Virus record (IMG/VR): IMGVR_UViG_3300013132_000028
Span: 53,838 to 117,837 of that record
Strand: one strand, 5' to 3'
Length of the DNA stretch: 64,000 nucleotides
From: a virus
A model generated the notes under the pieces. That model saw only the letters and a list, made by a program, of their open reading frames with translations, had not been told where the DNA came from and did not search any database. Of this stretch, positions 46,544-54,231 are shown in pieces. Made by a program: the position numbers and the translations under genes. Within the stretch, counting starts at the first letter, position 1; each line of letters begins with the position of its first letter.

Positions 46544-46954
46544 ATGAGTTACAAGATGTATTTGTCAGGACCGATGACCGGACTGCCGAAGTTCAACTAC
46601 CCCGCTTTTGCCGAGGCAGCTACTGTACTCCGCGAGCGCGGGATAACCGTCGTCAGCCCGCACGAGGCGCTCGGTGGCCACGGCGACCGGTCTCGCGAGG
46701 AGTACATGCGCCAGGACCTCAAGGAGATGCTGGAGTGCCACGCGGTCTGTCTGCTCGACGGTTACGAGTTGTCTCCAGGAGCACTTTTAGAAGTGGAGGT
46801 CGCGCGTCAGTGCGGCATGGTCGTGTTGAATTATGAAGACGTACTTTGGATAACTGGCTTCGACCACAAGATTTATCGTCCAGCTTGGCCGACGACCGGC
46901 GTAGTTTACAACAACAAGCTAGACTTAAAGAGCGCTAGGATAGTACGCAACTAG
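46544..46954 (+). CDS. DUF4406 / nucleoside deoxyribosyltransferase-like protein
   Basis: 136 residues from ATG 46544. MYLSGPMTGLPKFNYPAFAE, TVVSPHEALGGHGDRSREEY, LLDGYELSPGALLEVEVARQ is the DUF4406 pattern, related to nucleoside 2-deoxyribosyltransferases that exchange bases on deoxynucleosides. The candidate catalytic Glu lies in GALLEVEVA. The last 35 residues are an extension. It opens the plus-strand block with the RNR genes, consistent with a nucleotide-metabolism role. Confidence 0.75.
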   Translation: MSYKMYLSGPMTGLPKFNYPAFAEAATVLRERGITVVSPHEALGGHGDRSREEYMRQDLKEMLECHAVCLLDGYELSPGALLEVEVARQCGMVVLNYEDVLWITGFDHKIYRPAWPTTGVVYNNKLDLKSARIVRN

Positions 46955-46966
46955 CAAGGAGCACGC

Positions 46967-47224
46967 GTGGCTTTTCACCTTATGTTCAGCGTAGGCGAGA
47001 TAGAAATCAACTTTGACTCAGATATAGACCCTACCCCCGACGTGGTGGACATGATTATGCGTCAGATGAAGCAGCAGGCGTTGAACGCCCACGTGACCTA
47101 CTCCGTCGTCATGGGCGAGATGGAGACTTTTGACCAGTCCGAGGTAGACAGGATGCTGAATGCGAGCGACTCTCCAAAGGTCCCCGAGGTGCCAAAGATA
47201 GAGGACATGTTAGACGATCAGTAG
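46967..47224 (+). CDS. Small acidic protein
   Basis: 85 residues from GTG 46967 with AAGGAG 6 nt upstream. FSVGEIEINFDSDIDPTPDV, then a Met/Gln-rich helix and an acidic Pro-containing tail. Co-transcribed with the DUF4406-like gene. Function unknown. Confidence 0.6.
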   Translation: MAFHLMFSVGEIEINFDSDIDPTPDVVDMIMRQMKQQALNAHVTYSVVMGEMETFDQSEVDRMLNASDSPKVPEVPKIEDMLDDQ

Positions 47225-47245
47225 GTCGTGACTTGCGCAACACCC

Positions 47246-47251
47246 TATAAT
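47246..47251 (+). promoter_or_regulatory. TATAAT promoter for the surface protein gene
   Basis: TATAAT at 47246-47251 with no clear -35 at 17 bp; leader of about 78 nt to the AAGGAA ribosome site. Confidence 0.5.
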
Positions 47252-47335
47252 CAATCGAACGCCGACCGTGGGGGCCGAGAGCTCTGTTCCTACTGTCTAT
47301 TTTAATCATCAACAAGAAAAAGGAATACTGACATA

Positions 47336-48382
47336 ATGCTATTAAAATCTAAGAAATTGTCGCTCGCCATCGCGCTTGCGTTGGTCAGCGCAGTGTCGCT
47401 GCCCACGGCAGCAAAAGCAAATGCCGGTACTGTAACTCTGACTGTAGCAGGTACTGCTGCAACTGGAGGCACTGTTGTCACCACACCTGTTGCACTACCA
47501 GTCCCCGCAGACAATAGTATCGACGCTGCGGATGCGCTTAAGATCGCAGTAACCGGTGTTGAAACCGGCACTGTAGTTTCAGCCGTGGCTGTAAACGCAA
47601 CTATTGTTTCAGCACTTGCAACTACTGCAGCAGCGGTAACCGCTTCTTCTGGAACTGCCAGCTTGTCCATCGCGACCGGAACAGGAACCGCAGCTGACTT
47701 CTACGTCTACACGAAGAGTACGGCTGTCGGCTCAGTGTCCATCACTCGCGCTGGCACAACCACCGTCTACTACGTTCAAGGTACTGCCGGTGCACTAAAC
47801 TCAATCACTCTAAAAGTCCCTGCTTCGGCAGCAGCCGGTACCTCTCAGGTTATCAAGGTAGCTGGATACGACGTGTTCGGCAACCTAAAGGGCGGAGCTG
47901 CAATCAGCACGCTTGTTTCTGCGAACAATGCGGCTACGTCTACCACCCTGACCACCGACACCGCCACGGCGACCCTAGGCACTAAGGAGCAGACAATCAC
48001 AATGCCTGCTGCTGGAACCGTGACCGTCGTTGCGACCGCTACAGTAGCGGCTGCGGTGACCGGGCTGGCAGCACCAGTCAGTGCAGTAGTCGGCACGATC
48101 GCTGTCCGTGACATGGGAGCAGAGCTTGCAGCCAAGGACAAGACAATCGCCGACTTGAATGCAGCACTAGCAGCCGAGAAGGCTGCGCTAGCAGCTGAGA
48201 AGACTGCGCTAGCAGCCGAGAAGGCAGGACGTGCGGCCGACAAGGTAGCAGCCGATTCCGCTACGGCCACGGCTAAGGCTTCTTCAGACAAGGCAATCGC
48301 CGACCTGAAGGCACAGTTCAACAACCTAGCCAAGAAGTGGAACAAGAAGTTCCCTAAGCTGAAGGTAAAGCTGCTTAGCTAG
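47336..48382 (+). CDS. Secreted Ala/Thr-rich host-like surface protein
   Basis: 348 residues. A clear signal peptide (MLLKSKKLSLAIALALVSAV, cleaved near AAKA) precedes Thr/Ala/Val-rich beta repeats (GTVTLTVAGTAATGG, ATATLGTKEQTITMPAAGTV). From about 265 a coiled region has the heptad-like repeat AALAAEK, then a basic aromatic end (NNLAKKWNKKFPKLKVKLLS). This layout resembles cell-surface or S-layer-like proteins of freshwater actinobacteria more than virion proteins; that comparison is from memory. The high Thr/Ser content would suit glycosylation by the nearby sugar genes. Own promoter and terminator. Confidence 0.65.
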   Translation: MLLKSKKLSLAIALALVSAVSLPTAAKANAGTVTLTVAGTAATGGTVVTTPVALPVPADNSIDAADALKIAVTGVETGTVVSAVAVNATIVSALATTAAAVTASSGTASLSIATGTGTAADFYVYTKSTAVGSVSITRAGTTTVYYVQGTAGALNSITLKVPASAAAGTSQVIKVAGYDVFGNLKGGAAISTLVSANNAATSTTLTTDTATATLGTKEQTITMPAAGTVTVVATATVAAAVTGLAAPVSAVVGTIAVRDMGAELAAKDKTIADLNAALAAEKAALAAEKTALAAEKAGRAADKVAADSATATAKASSDKAIADLKAQFNNLAKKWNKKFPKLKVKLLS

Positions 48383-48396
48383 TAACGGCAGTAAAC

Positions 48397-48437
48397 ACGG
48401 CGGTTTTTCCGGTCTCTACCGGGAAGACCGCCGTTCT
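48397..48437 (+). terminator. Terminator after the surface protein gene
   Basis: ACGGCGGT and ACCGCCGT outer arms with an inner CCGGT/ACCGG pair, followed by TCTGCTTTT. Confidence 0.8.
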
Positions 48438-48526
48438 GCTTTTATCGGCGCCCGGTGTTTTGTTGTCGTTTTTTGGCCGGGGTGCGCTAGTGTAGCCTCA
48501 CTACCTAATTTGACAAGGAGACGACA

Positions 48527-48688
48527 GTGGACAGCTTGATTCCAGTCCTCGTTGCGCTGTTGGCCGTGACGGCCACCGTCGTAGTGCTCGACGACAGAAA
48601 GAAAAAGAAAGAACGAGAAGAAGTGCTCAGGATCCAGACGGCGCACCTGATTGCAGCGGCAAAAAAGACCAAAAGACAAAGTAAATGA
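48527..48688 (+). CDS. Small membrane protein
   Basis: 53 residues from GTG 48527 with AAGGAG 7 nt upstream. Span LIPVLVALLAVTATVVVL, then a highly basic helix (DDRKKKKEREE). ATGA overlap with the next gene. Function unknown. Confidence 0.6.
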   Translation: MDSLIPVLVALLAVTATVVVLDDRKKKKEREEVLRIQTAHLIAAAKKTKRQSK

Positions 48689-48954
48689 CAGAGATACCAC
48701 CGGTACCCGACGTAAATATCTCGGTGCTCAGCGTAGCCAGCACAATCATGTCTGCGCAAGGCTTTGGCACTCCGGACGACACCGACAACGAAGCCGACTG
48801 GAACCTGGCGAACGAGGAGTCTCAGGTCCGTCTCATGTGCGACATGGTCACCGATGTCCTAATTGCAATAGAAAAGTTGCAAGAAAACTACGGTCCCACG
48901 CTCAAGTCAGACTTGTTTACCTACGCAGACTCGCTGCTTCCCGGTGGAGAGTAG
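48685..48954 (+). CDS. Hypothetical acidic protein
   Basis: 89 residues: MTEIPPVPDVNISVLSVAST, NEESQVRLMCDMVTDVLIAI. Helical, acidic, no membrane span. Translationally coupled to the gene before it. Function unknown. Confidence 0.55.
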   Translation: MTEIPPVPDVNISVLSVASTIMSAQGFGTPDDTDNEADWNLANEESQVRLMCDMVTDVLIAIEKLQENYGPTLKSDLFTYADSLLPGGE

Positions 48955-48955
48955 A

Positions 48956-49042
48956 GTGAATTCAATGCAAATGCTGTTAATATCTGAGCTGTCCTCTGAC
49001 TGGTGCGAGTGGGTGCTAGAGATGGAACTAGGAGAATCATGA
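48956..49042 (+). CDS. Possible 28-residue peptide
   Basis: GTG 48956 to TGA 49042, starting right after the preceding TAG and overlapping the next ATG. MNSMQMLLISELSSDWCEWV. It fills the gap in an otherwise overlapping operon; short length limits confidence. Confidence 0.4.
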   Translation: MNSMQMLLISELSSDWCEWVLEMELGES

Positions 49043-49284
49043 GCGCAACCTGGTCTTGGATACTGCTTACCACCTTCCTGGTGTCTTTGTTCAGCGTGAG
49101 CTCGCTGCCCCGTCGTGCCTGGATTACCATGACTGTGCACCAGACACTGTGGGCGCTGTACGGCTACCAGACGCGCCAGTGGGGGTTTCTCGTTATGGCC
49201 GTAGTGAATAGTCTCATGTATCTGGCAGTCTTTAGCAAAATACAAAAATCGGGTGGAGACACCAAAGTCTTTCCACTCAACTAG
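49039..49284 (+). CDS. Small multi-span membrane protein
   Basis: 81 residues from ATG 49039 with AGGAG 4 nt upstream. Spans at the start (WSWILLTTFLVSLFSVSS) and after a basic loop (MTVHQTLWALYGY, WGFLVMAVVNSLMYLAVF). LWxxYxxxTxQWGF is a pattern in small phage membrane proteins. Function unknown. Confidence 0.6.
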   Translation: MSATWSWILLTTFLVSLFSVSSLPRRAWITMTVHQTLWALYGYQTRQWGFLVMAVVNSLMYLAVFSKIQKSGGDTKVFPLN

Positions 49285-49285
49285 A

Positions 49286-49366
49286 AGTTATTGCCGTAGG
49301 CTAGTAAAACGTCCCCACACGTTGACAGTAAGCTAGAAGCACCAGTTGCAACTACGGCAATAACCT
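49286..49366. repeat. Long inverted repeat, 13-14 nt perfect arms
   Basis: AGTTATTGCCGTAG (about 49286-49299) and CTACGGCAATAAC (about 49353-49365) are perfect complements about 53 nt apart. The interior has an ACGT/ACGT-type and CTAG dyads. No T-run follows on the plus strand, so it is not an ordinary terminator; it could be a structured RNA, recombination or protein-binding site. Confidence 0.65.
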
Positions 49367-49378
49367 TCCCTACCGTGC

Positions 49379-49384
49379 TACAGT
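49379..49384 (+). promoter_or_regulatory. Leaderless -10 (TACAGT) for 49391-49618
   Basis: TACAGT at 49379-49384, six bases, then ATG at 49391. Confidence 0.5.
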
Positions 49385-49390
49385 CTGCTT

Positions 49391-49618
49391 ATGGAGCAAA
49401 ACTGCGTCGGGATAGACTGGACAAGAGAGTTTCAAAATCGTGTAGAGATTGAGTCTGCACTGCGACAAAAAATTGCAGCAGACGTACGCACCTACGCGGA
49501 AGTCGCTGGGCTTCGAAAGATGGACACGCAGTACCTAGCAGCTCTGTTGGTCGCAGAGCAGGTTGTGCTTCTTGGTCTAGGTAAAGACGGTGTGCCGGTC
49601 GGCGGGCCTCTTTCGTGA
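49391..49618 (+). CDS. Hypothetical protein, leaderless
   Basis: 75 residues: CVGIDWTREFQNRVEIESAL, ADVRTYAEVAGLRKMD, LVAEQVVLLGLGKD. Alpha-helical. Predicted to lack a 5' leader. GTGA overlap with the next gene. Function unknown. Confidence 0.55.
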   Translation: MEQNCVGIDWTREFQNRVEIESALRQKIAADVRTYAEVAGLRKMDTQYLAALLVAEQVVLLGLGKDGVPVGGPLS

Positions 49619-49977
49619 CTATTGTTAAACCAAAAACAACTATAACCACCACCGTCACCGTTCACGGCGAGACCCCTCCGCTTTTGTTTGGCGACAAGTT
49701 TGTACGAACGTACGCCTGGAACGGTGAACGTTGGATGGAAGAGCAGTCTGTAAAACCGCTAAACTGGACGCAGAACGACGAATGCCCGCTATACGGAAGC
49801 GAAGAGAGCGCGTACTCTGCCGGGTTTGAGGACGGACAACTGCAAGAGCGTCTACAGATACTACAAGAGATGGCGGAGATCATCTCTAGTCACGACGAAG
49901 AGGGGTTTCAAGAAGCCGTAAACGTCGTGTGGGAGCGTATGTCGGAAGAAGACAAAGAAGACACCTGGCCGGTGTAA
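49615..49977 (+). CDS. Hypothetical protein
   Basis: 120 residues from GTG 49615. Thr-rich strand start (VKPKTTITTTVTVHGETPPL), then acidic helices (SAYSAGFEDGQLQERLQILQ). It lies just before the RNR operon, but a 130-nt gap suggests separate transcription. Function unknown. Confidence 0.55.
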   Translation: MTIVKPKTTITTTVTVHGETPPLLFGDKFVRTYAWNGERWMEEQSVKPLNWTQNDECPLYGSEESAYSAGFEDGQLQERLQILQEMAEIISSHDEEGFQEAVNVVWERMSEEDKEDTWPV

Positions 49978-50107
49978 TCAAATTATTTTTAGTCAGGTTA
50001 ATACCCTGATAGAGTATACCCATGCGTAGTTTAGCTAACGAATGTATTATGCTAAAAGCTATCGCAAAAGTTTAACTAACTAACCCGTAAAAGTAGGAGC
50101 ATGTGCT

Positions 50108-52144
50108 ATGACTTTGTTTTCTTTTCGTTTAGCTGACGACTTTGTAGCTGCTTACACAGAAAAAAAGTCACCGTTTGGTTACGAGGATGCGGCAGGAAAC
50201 TCTGTCGGAGAGATTACTTTTCTTCGTACGTACTCTAGGCTAAAAGAAGACGGCACCAAAGAAACCTGGATTGACGTTTGTGAGCGTGTCATAAATGGCA
50301 TGTATTCAATTCAGAAAGACCACTGCAAGAGTCAGCGACTTCCATGGAACGACACAAAGGCTCAGTCCTCGGCAAAAGAAGCGTTTGACCGTCTGTTTAA
50401 CCTCAAGTGGACACCGCCCGGCCGCGGACTTTGGGTGATGGGAACCTCGCTGGTAAACGAACACCGTAACTCGGCCGCACTGCAGAACTGTGCCTTTGTG
50501 TCTACCACGGAGATGACCAAGAACAACCCAGGTAAACCGTTCGGGTTTCTCATGGAAGCAAGCATGCTCGGCGTGGGCGTCGGCTTTGACAACAAGGGAG
50601 CAGACAAGTCCTTCACCATCTACAGTCCTGAAGAACCAACGCTGCACCAGGTACAAGACAGCAGAGAGGGTTGGGTAGAGTCGGTGGTGCTGCTCATCAA
50701 CTCGTACCTAAAGCAGAACCAACCCAAGTACGAGTTTGACTACAGCTTAGTTCGTCCCGCCGGTACTCCGATCAAAACTTTTGGCGGAACTGCCGCGGGT
50801 CACGCCTCGCTCAAGAAGCTGCACGAGTACATCGACAAGATGTTTGCAGGTCGAGCCGGAGAGTTTCTGACGCGTAAAGACATAGCAGACATCGGCAATT
50901 TAATCGGTGTGTGCGTGGTCTCCGGAAACGTGAGACGCTCCGCAGAACTGCTGATCGGCAGCATCGAGGACCAGGAGTTCTTAGACCTCAAGAATGCTGA
51001 AGTGTTCCCCGAGCGCAACTCGTACGACTCGAGCAAGCCCGGCTGGGCATGGATGTCGAACAACTCCGTCGAGGTGTCGGTCGGCGCGAACCTAGACAAG
51101 ATAGTCTCGGGCATCGCGCTTAACGGAGAACCAGGCGTACTTTGGATGGACGTGTCGAGAAAGTACGGTCGTTTAGTCGACCCGGAGAACAACAAAGACT
51201 GGCGTATTGCCGGCTACAACCCGTGTGCTGAGCAGAGCCTCGAGTCCTACGAGTGCTGCACCCTGGTCGAGACATACTTAAACCGCCACAGCTCGCTAGA
51301 CGACTACAAGCGCACCCTCAAGTTTGCGTATCTATACGCCAAGACAGTGACGCTGCTTCCTACCCACTGGGAAGAGACAAACGCCATCATGCAACGCAAC
51401 CGTCGCATCGGTACCTCGATGTCCGGCGTGGCCAACTTTGCCGACATAAACGGTCAGCCCGTGCTTCGTGAGTGGATGGACAGCGGGTACCAGGTCATCC
51501 AAGAGTACGACAACTCCTACTCAGAGTGGCTCGGCGTGCGCGAGTCAATCAAGACTACAACTATTAAACCGTCCGGCACAGTTTCAATTCTCGCAGGTGA
51601 ATCACCTGGAGTGCACTGGACACCAGGCGGTACATTCTTTATGCGTGCAATTCGTTTCGCCAACTCAGACCCGATGTTGCCGTTGTTCGTGATGGCAAAC
51701 TACAGAGTCGAGCCAGCCGCAGAGTCTCCGGAGTCAACCTCAGTGGTGTTCTTCCCGGTAAAGTCTCTAGCCCGCAGAGCCGAGAAAGACGTAACTATCT
51801 TTGAAAAGATGGCTCTGGCCGCTACGGCACAGCGCTACTGGTCCGACAACTCTGTGTCCGTCACGATCTCCTTCAACCCGGAGACAGAGGCAAAACACGT
51901 CGGCACGGTGCTGCACATGTACGACGGTCAGCTAAAGACCGTTAGTTTTCTTCCGTCAGGAAACACGGTGTACCCTCAAATGCCGTACACGCAGATTTCA
52001 CAGGAGGAGTACGAGGAAGCAAGCAAGAAGCTCTTCCCAATTGACTTTGCCGGCGTTTACGCCGGAATGGCATCCGACGCAATCGGAGAAGCCTACTGCA
52101 CGACAGACGCGTGTGAAATCAAACTAATAAAGGAGAGTGCATGA
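50108..52144 (+). CDS. nrdJ: Class II (adenosylcobalamin-dependent) ribonucleoside-triphosphate reductase
   Basis: 678 residues, the size of monomeric B12-dependent RTP reductases (Lactobacillus leichmannii type). Visible family marks: TPPGRGLWVMGTSLV, the first active-site Cys in LQNCAFVST, the radical-site loop NPCAEQSLESYECCTLVE with conserved N, C and E, KPSGTVSILAGESPGVHW, and a C-terminal redox pair CTTDAC. It reduces NTPs to dNTPs using a cobalamin-derived radical, supplying DNA precursors during infection. No R2 subunit gene is needed or seen. It needs host cobalamin. The next gene, a glutaredoxin-like NrdH, overlaps by 4 nt and is the likely electron donor. Ribosome site AGGAG 8 nt before ATG. 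Confidence 0.93.
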   Translation: MTLFSFRLADDFVAAYTEKKSPFGYEDAAGNSVGEITFLRTYSRLKEDGTKETWIDVCERVINGMYSIQKDHCKSQRLPWNDTKAQSSAKEAFDRLFNLKWTPPGRGLWVMGTSLVNEHRNSAALQNCAFVSTTEMTKNNPGKPFGFLMEASMLGVGVGFDNKGADKSFTIYSPEEPTLHQVQDSREGWVESVVLLINSYLKQNQPKYEFDYSLVRPAGTPIKTFGGTAAGHASLKKLHEYIDKMFAGRAGEFLTRKDIADIGNLIGVCVVSGNVRRSAELLIGSIEDQEFLDLKNAEVFPERNSYDSSKPGWAWMSNNSVEVSVGANLDKIVSGIALNGEPGVLWMDVSRKYGRLVDPENNKDWRIAGYNPCAEQSLESYECCTLVETYLNRHSSLDDYKRTLKFAYLYAKTVTLLPTHWEETNAIMQRNRRIGTSMSGVANFADINGQPVLREWMDSGYQVIQEYDNSYSEWLGVRESIKTTTIKPSGTVSILAGESPGVHWTPGGTFFMRAIRFANSDPMLPLFVMANYRVEPAAESPESTSVVFFPVKSLARRAEKDVTIFEKMALAATAQRYWSDNSVSVTISFNPETEAKHVGTVLHMYDGQLKTVSFLPSGNTVYPQMPYTQISQEEYEEASKKLFPIDFAGVYAGMASDAIGEAYCTTDACEIKLIKESA

Positions 52145-52392
52145 TAAAGACCACAGTATACACAATGCCAAACTGCGTACAATGCAACGCAACTAAGAAG
52201 TACCTAGACAGGTACAAGGTAGAGTTTGACACTGTAGACATCAGCACTAACCCAGAAGCCTTTGAGTTTGTTAACTCGTTAAACTACAAGAACGCACCAG
52301 TCGTAGTGCACGGCAGTGCACACTGGTCCGGCTTTAGGCCAGATAAGATCGCGTTGCTGGCGACGCAGCTAGCAAGTCCAGCGTGCGCGTAG
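52141..52392 (+). CDS. nrdH: NrdH-type glutaredoxin
   Basis: 83 residues: TVYTMPNCVQCNATKKYLDR carries the C-x2-C redox site (CVQC), then VDISTNPEAF, APVVVHGSAHWSGFRPDKI with the NrdH-type W-S-G-F-RPD end. Thioredoxin-fold electron carrier for ribonucleotide reductase. ATGA overlap with the reductase gene and 10-nt overlap with the WhiB-like gene. Confidence 0.92.
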   Translation: MIKTTVYTMPNCVQCNATKKYLDRYKVEFDTVDISTNPEAFEFVNSLNYKNAPVVVHGSAHWSGFRPDKIALLATQLASPACA

Positions 52393-52712
52393 GCGAAGAA
52401 CCACAACTACTAAAACGCATGAACCGAATGGTGGGTGCGCCCGGTCATACTTTACCCCTGCAACAAAACTACGAGTGGCAGCTACACGCGGCCTGCAAGG
52501 GCATGGACACCGAACTGTTTTACCACCCAGACGCAGAGCGCGGGCACGCCAAGAGAAAGAGGATAGTAAACGCTAAGAAAATCTGCGCCTCCTGCCCCGT
52601 GCTGAACGTCTGCGCAGAGTTTGCTCTGAGCAACGTAGAGGTGTACGGTATCTGGGGCGGTATGACCGAAAGAGAACGTCAGAGAATTACGGGCAGGGCA
52701 ATCAGACTTTAG
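52383..52712 (+). CDS. whiB: WhiB-like Fe-S transcriptional regulator
   Basis: 109 residues (GTG start; an in-frame ATG 13 codons later is possible). HAACKGMDTELFYHPD, KKICASCPVLNVCAEFAL and GIWGGMTERERQR give the four [4Fe-4S] ligand Cys and the Gly/Trp turn plus basic helix of the Wbl family, which binds principal sigma factor in actinobacteria. Phage Wbl proteins (e.g. of mycobacteriophage TM4) are known to repress host whiB genes. Strong evidence that the host is an actinobacterium. Confidence 0.92.
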   Translation: MRVGEEPQLLKRMNRMVGAPGHTLPLQQNYEWQLHAACKGMDTELFYHPDAERGHAKRKRIVNAKKICASCPVLNVCAEFALSNVEVYGIWGGMTERERQRITGRAIRL

Positions 52713-52938
52713 CCGTACCGTTGCAGCCGCAGCCGCTTTGGCAGCAGATGTCTTCTACAAATATGTTTGTCGCCATAGACCTGCAGTCAACTACGATCGG
52801 CACGCTGGGCTCTGGCGATAGCGGTTTGAGAGTCCAGTTGCGAATCTTGACCGCCAAGTCTGGGTAGCCGAGGTGGTCTGCCTCCGCGGCAATCTCGTTG
52901 CACAGTTCCTGCATGCGTATTTGTATAGTTCTTTCCAT
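52702..52938 (-). CDS. Hypothetical protein with Cys-rich C-terminus
   Basis: 78 residues from ATG 52938, three bases after the upstream stop. IQIRMQELCNEIAAEADHLG, then a Cys-rich end CCQSGCGCNGTAKV. It overlaps the convergent WhiB gene by 11 nt. Metal binding by the terminal Cys cluster is likely; function unknown. Confidence 0.55.
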   Translation of the reverse strand: MERTIQIRMQELCNEIAAEADHLGYPDLAVKIRNWTLKPLSPEPSVPIVVDCRSMATNIFVEDICCQSGCGCNGTAKV

Positions 52939-52940
52939 CT

Positions 52941-53105
52941 TTATTTTCTTTCCCAAGCAGGCAGCTCGAGCGAGGCCCAGAAGCACAAAAAGTCCACGTT
53001 TATCGAGAAGGCGTCTATGCTGAAGCCGAGTCCAAACCGTTTGCTCATGCCGAAGTAAAACCAAAAGTCCTTGTAGCGGTACTCCCTACTGTGCGTCTTT
53101 ATCAT
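52941..53105 (-). CDS. Small conserved-type phage protein
   Basis: 54 residues from ATG 53105, overlapping the upstream gene by 20 nt. YRYKDFWFYFGMSKRFGLGF, SINVDFLCFWASLELPAW. Aromatic beta-strand pattern (RFGLGFSI... DFLxFWxxLEL) that I recall from short proteins in large tailed phages. No known function. Confidence 0.6.
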   Translation of the reverse strand: MIKTHSREYRYKDFWFYFGMSKRFGLGFSIDAFSINVDFLCFWASLELPAWERK

Positions 53106-53490
53106 CTTCCTTGTAGCTCCCTTCCTTTTCTAGTACAAAACCCACTTCTCTGTCGTACATGCGGTAGTCCATCGAGACTACGTCAAATTGGTTTTTGATG
53201 GTCTGCAGCACTAGGTCGATGTCGAGTGCACCGCAGGTGTACAGGTCAAACTGCAGCACCGCGGGTTCTTTCTCGTCCCAGATGTGAAAAGCGATGTGGC
53301 TGGTCTCGATCATCACTATCGCCGTTACTCCCCTGTTGCCAGGCGCGTTTACGTACGAGGCAAACGGACCCTGAATAATCTTCATGTCGATGGCCTCGAC
53401 TAGCGTCTGCAGAAACGCTATGGCCTCGTTCTCTGACTGCAGCGGGCTGTCGATCAGCGCGTTGACCAGCAGGTGCTTGTGTTGCAACAT
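53086..53490 (-). CDS. speD: S-adenosylmethionine decarboxylase-like protein
   Basis: 134 residues, the size of bacterial class 1b proenzymes. HKHLLVNAL, GVTAIVMIETSHIAFHIWDE and QFDLYTCGALD match the SpeD/SpeH pattern: candidate pyruvoyl-forming Ser64, acid-site Cys86. The usual Glu before that Ser (ESH) is Thr here (ETSH), so self-cleavage may be altered. If active it would make decarboxylated AdoMet for polyamine synthesis; polyamines neutralise packaged DNA. Cyanophages carry related speD genes. Overlaps both neighbours by a few bases. Confidence 0.75.
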   Translation of the reverse strand: MLQHKHLLVNALIDSPLQSENEAIAFLQTLVEAIDMKIIQGPFASYVNAPGNRGVTAIVMIETSHIAFHIWDEKEPAVLQFDLYTCGALDIDLVLQTIKNQFDVVSMDYRMYDREVGFVLEKEGSYKEDDKDAQ

Positions 53491-53789
53491 TAGTCTTTAC
53501 CTGACTTTCTTTTGAACATGCGTCTTGCCGCCCTAGAGCTGCCTTGTATCACCTGACGTGCTTGCCCGTTCTGTCGAACTGCTCCTTGTTGGCGAGACAT
53601 TTTTCTACCGAGTGCGTCTAGGTAACGCAGTTTTAGTTGCAGCTGCTCGTCCTCCTGCTGCTCGACAATTTGCTTTAGACCAGGCAGTGCTGCAAAGTTT
53701 TCTGACGGCGGCTCGGTGGTGTCCGGCGTCTCCTCTGGCTCGTCTTGTTTTTCTCCGAGCTCTTCTAGCTCCTCGCCTAGGTTGCCCAT
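53490..53789 (-). CDS. Hypothetical protein with basic C-terminus
   Basis: 99 residues. Acidic N-terminal half (ELEELGEKQDEPEETPDTTE), then a coiled helix (EQQEDEQLQLKLRYLDALGR) and a strongly basic tail (SSRAARRMFKRKSGKD). Bipolar charge suggests a scaffold- or DNA-contacting protein. One-base overlaps on both sides tie it to SpeD-like and thioredoxin genes. Confidence 0.55.
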   Translation of the reverse strand: MGNLGEELEELGEKQDEPEETPDTTEPPSENFAALPGLKQIVEQQEDEQLQLKLRYLDALGRKMSRQQGAVRQNGQARQVIQGSSRAARRMFKRKSGKD

Positions 53790-54130
53790 CAGTCTAGGTA
53801 CAGTTCTTCTAGCAGCGCTTGTTTACTCTGCGCACCTACCATAGTTTTTACCGGCTTTCCGTTTACGAACAGCATCGTTGTGGGCACCGACGCCACGTTG
53901 TACCTTACCGCTAAAATTGGCTCCTCGTCAACGTTTACTTTGTACACGTCTAAGCTCTCGTGCTGCTCAGTGGCTATTTGATCTAGCACGGGACCCATCG
54001 TCAGGCACGGCGAGCACCACGGCGCCCAGAAGTCGACCAACACGGCTTTGTCCATGTTTGCTAGCACTAGCACCTTGAACAGCTCCGCGGTTAGGTCGAG
54101 TGCGACTATGTTTGCGTTTTTAGTTCCCAT
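53789..54130 (-). CDS. Thioredoxin
   Basis: 113 residues. KAVLVDFWAPWCSPCLTMGP has the thioredoxin redox motif with Ser at the second position (WCSPC rather than WCGPC). VDEEPILAVRYNVASVPTTM supplies the cis-Pro loop, followed by GAQSKQALLEELYLD. Cytosolic disulfide reductase; with NrdH it could serve ribonucleotide reductase or other phage enzymes. Confidence 0.88.
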   Translation of the reverse strand: MGTKNANIVALDLTAELFKVLVLANMDKAVLVDFWAPWCSPCLTMGPVLDQIATEQHESLDVYKVNVDEEPILAVRYNVASVPTTMLFVNGKPVKTMVGAQSKQALLEELYLD

Positions 54131-54224
54131 ATTTTGTCCAGATGTAAATGCAGACTACCAGCGCGATTGTGCTGGACACCGCGATGAAGACTGCCTCGGT
54201 TGCGCTTATCATATTGACACCCAT
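54120..54224 (-). CDS. Small single-span membrane protein
   Basis: 34 residues from ATG 54224 (or 30 from 54212). MISATEAVFIAVSSTIALVV with CIYIWTKYGN end. Its stop overlaps the thioredoxin start by 11 nt, which argues for coupled translation. Function unknown. Confidence 0.5.
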   Translation of the reverse strand: MGVNMISATEAVFIAVSSTIALVVCIYIWTKYGN

Positions 54225-54231
54225 CCTCTGG

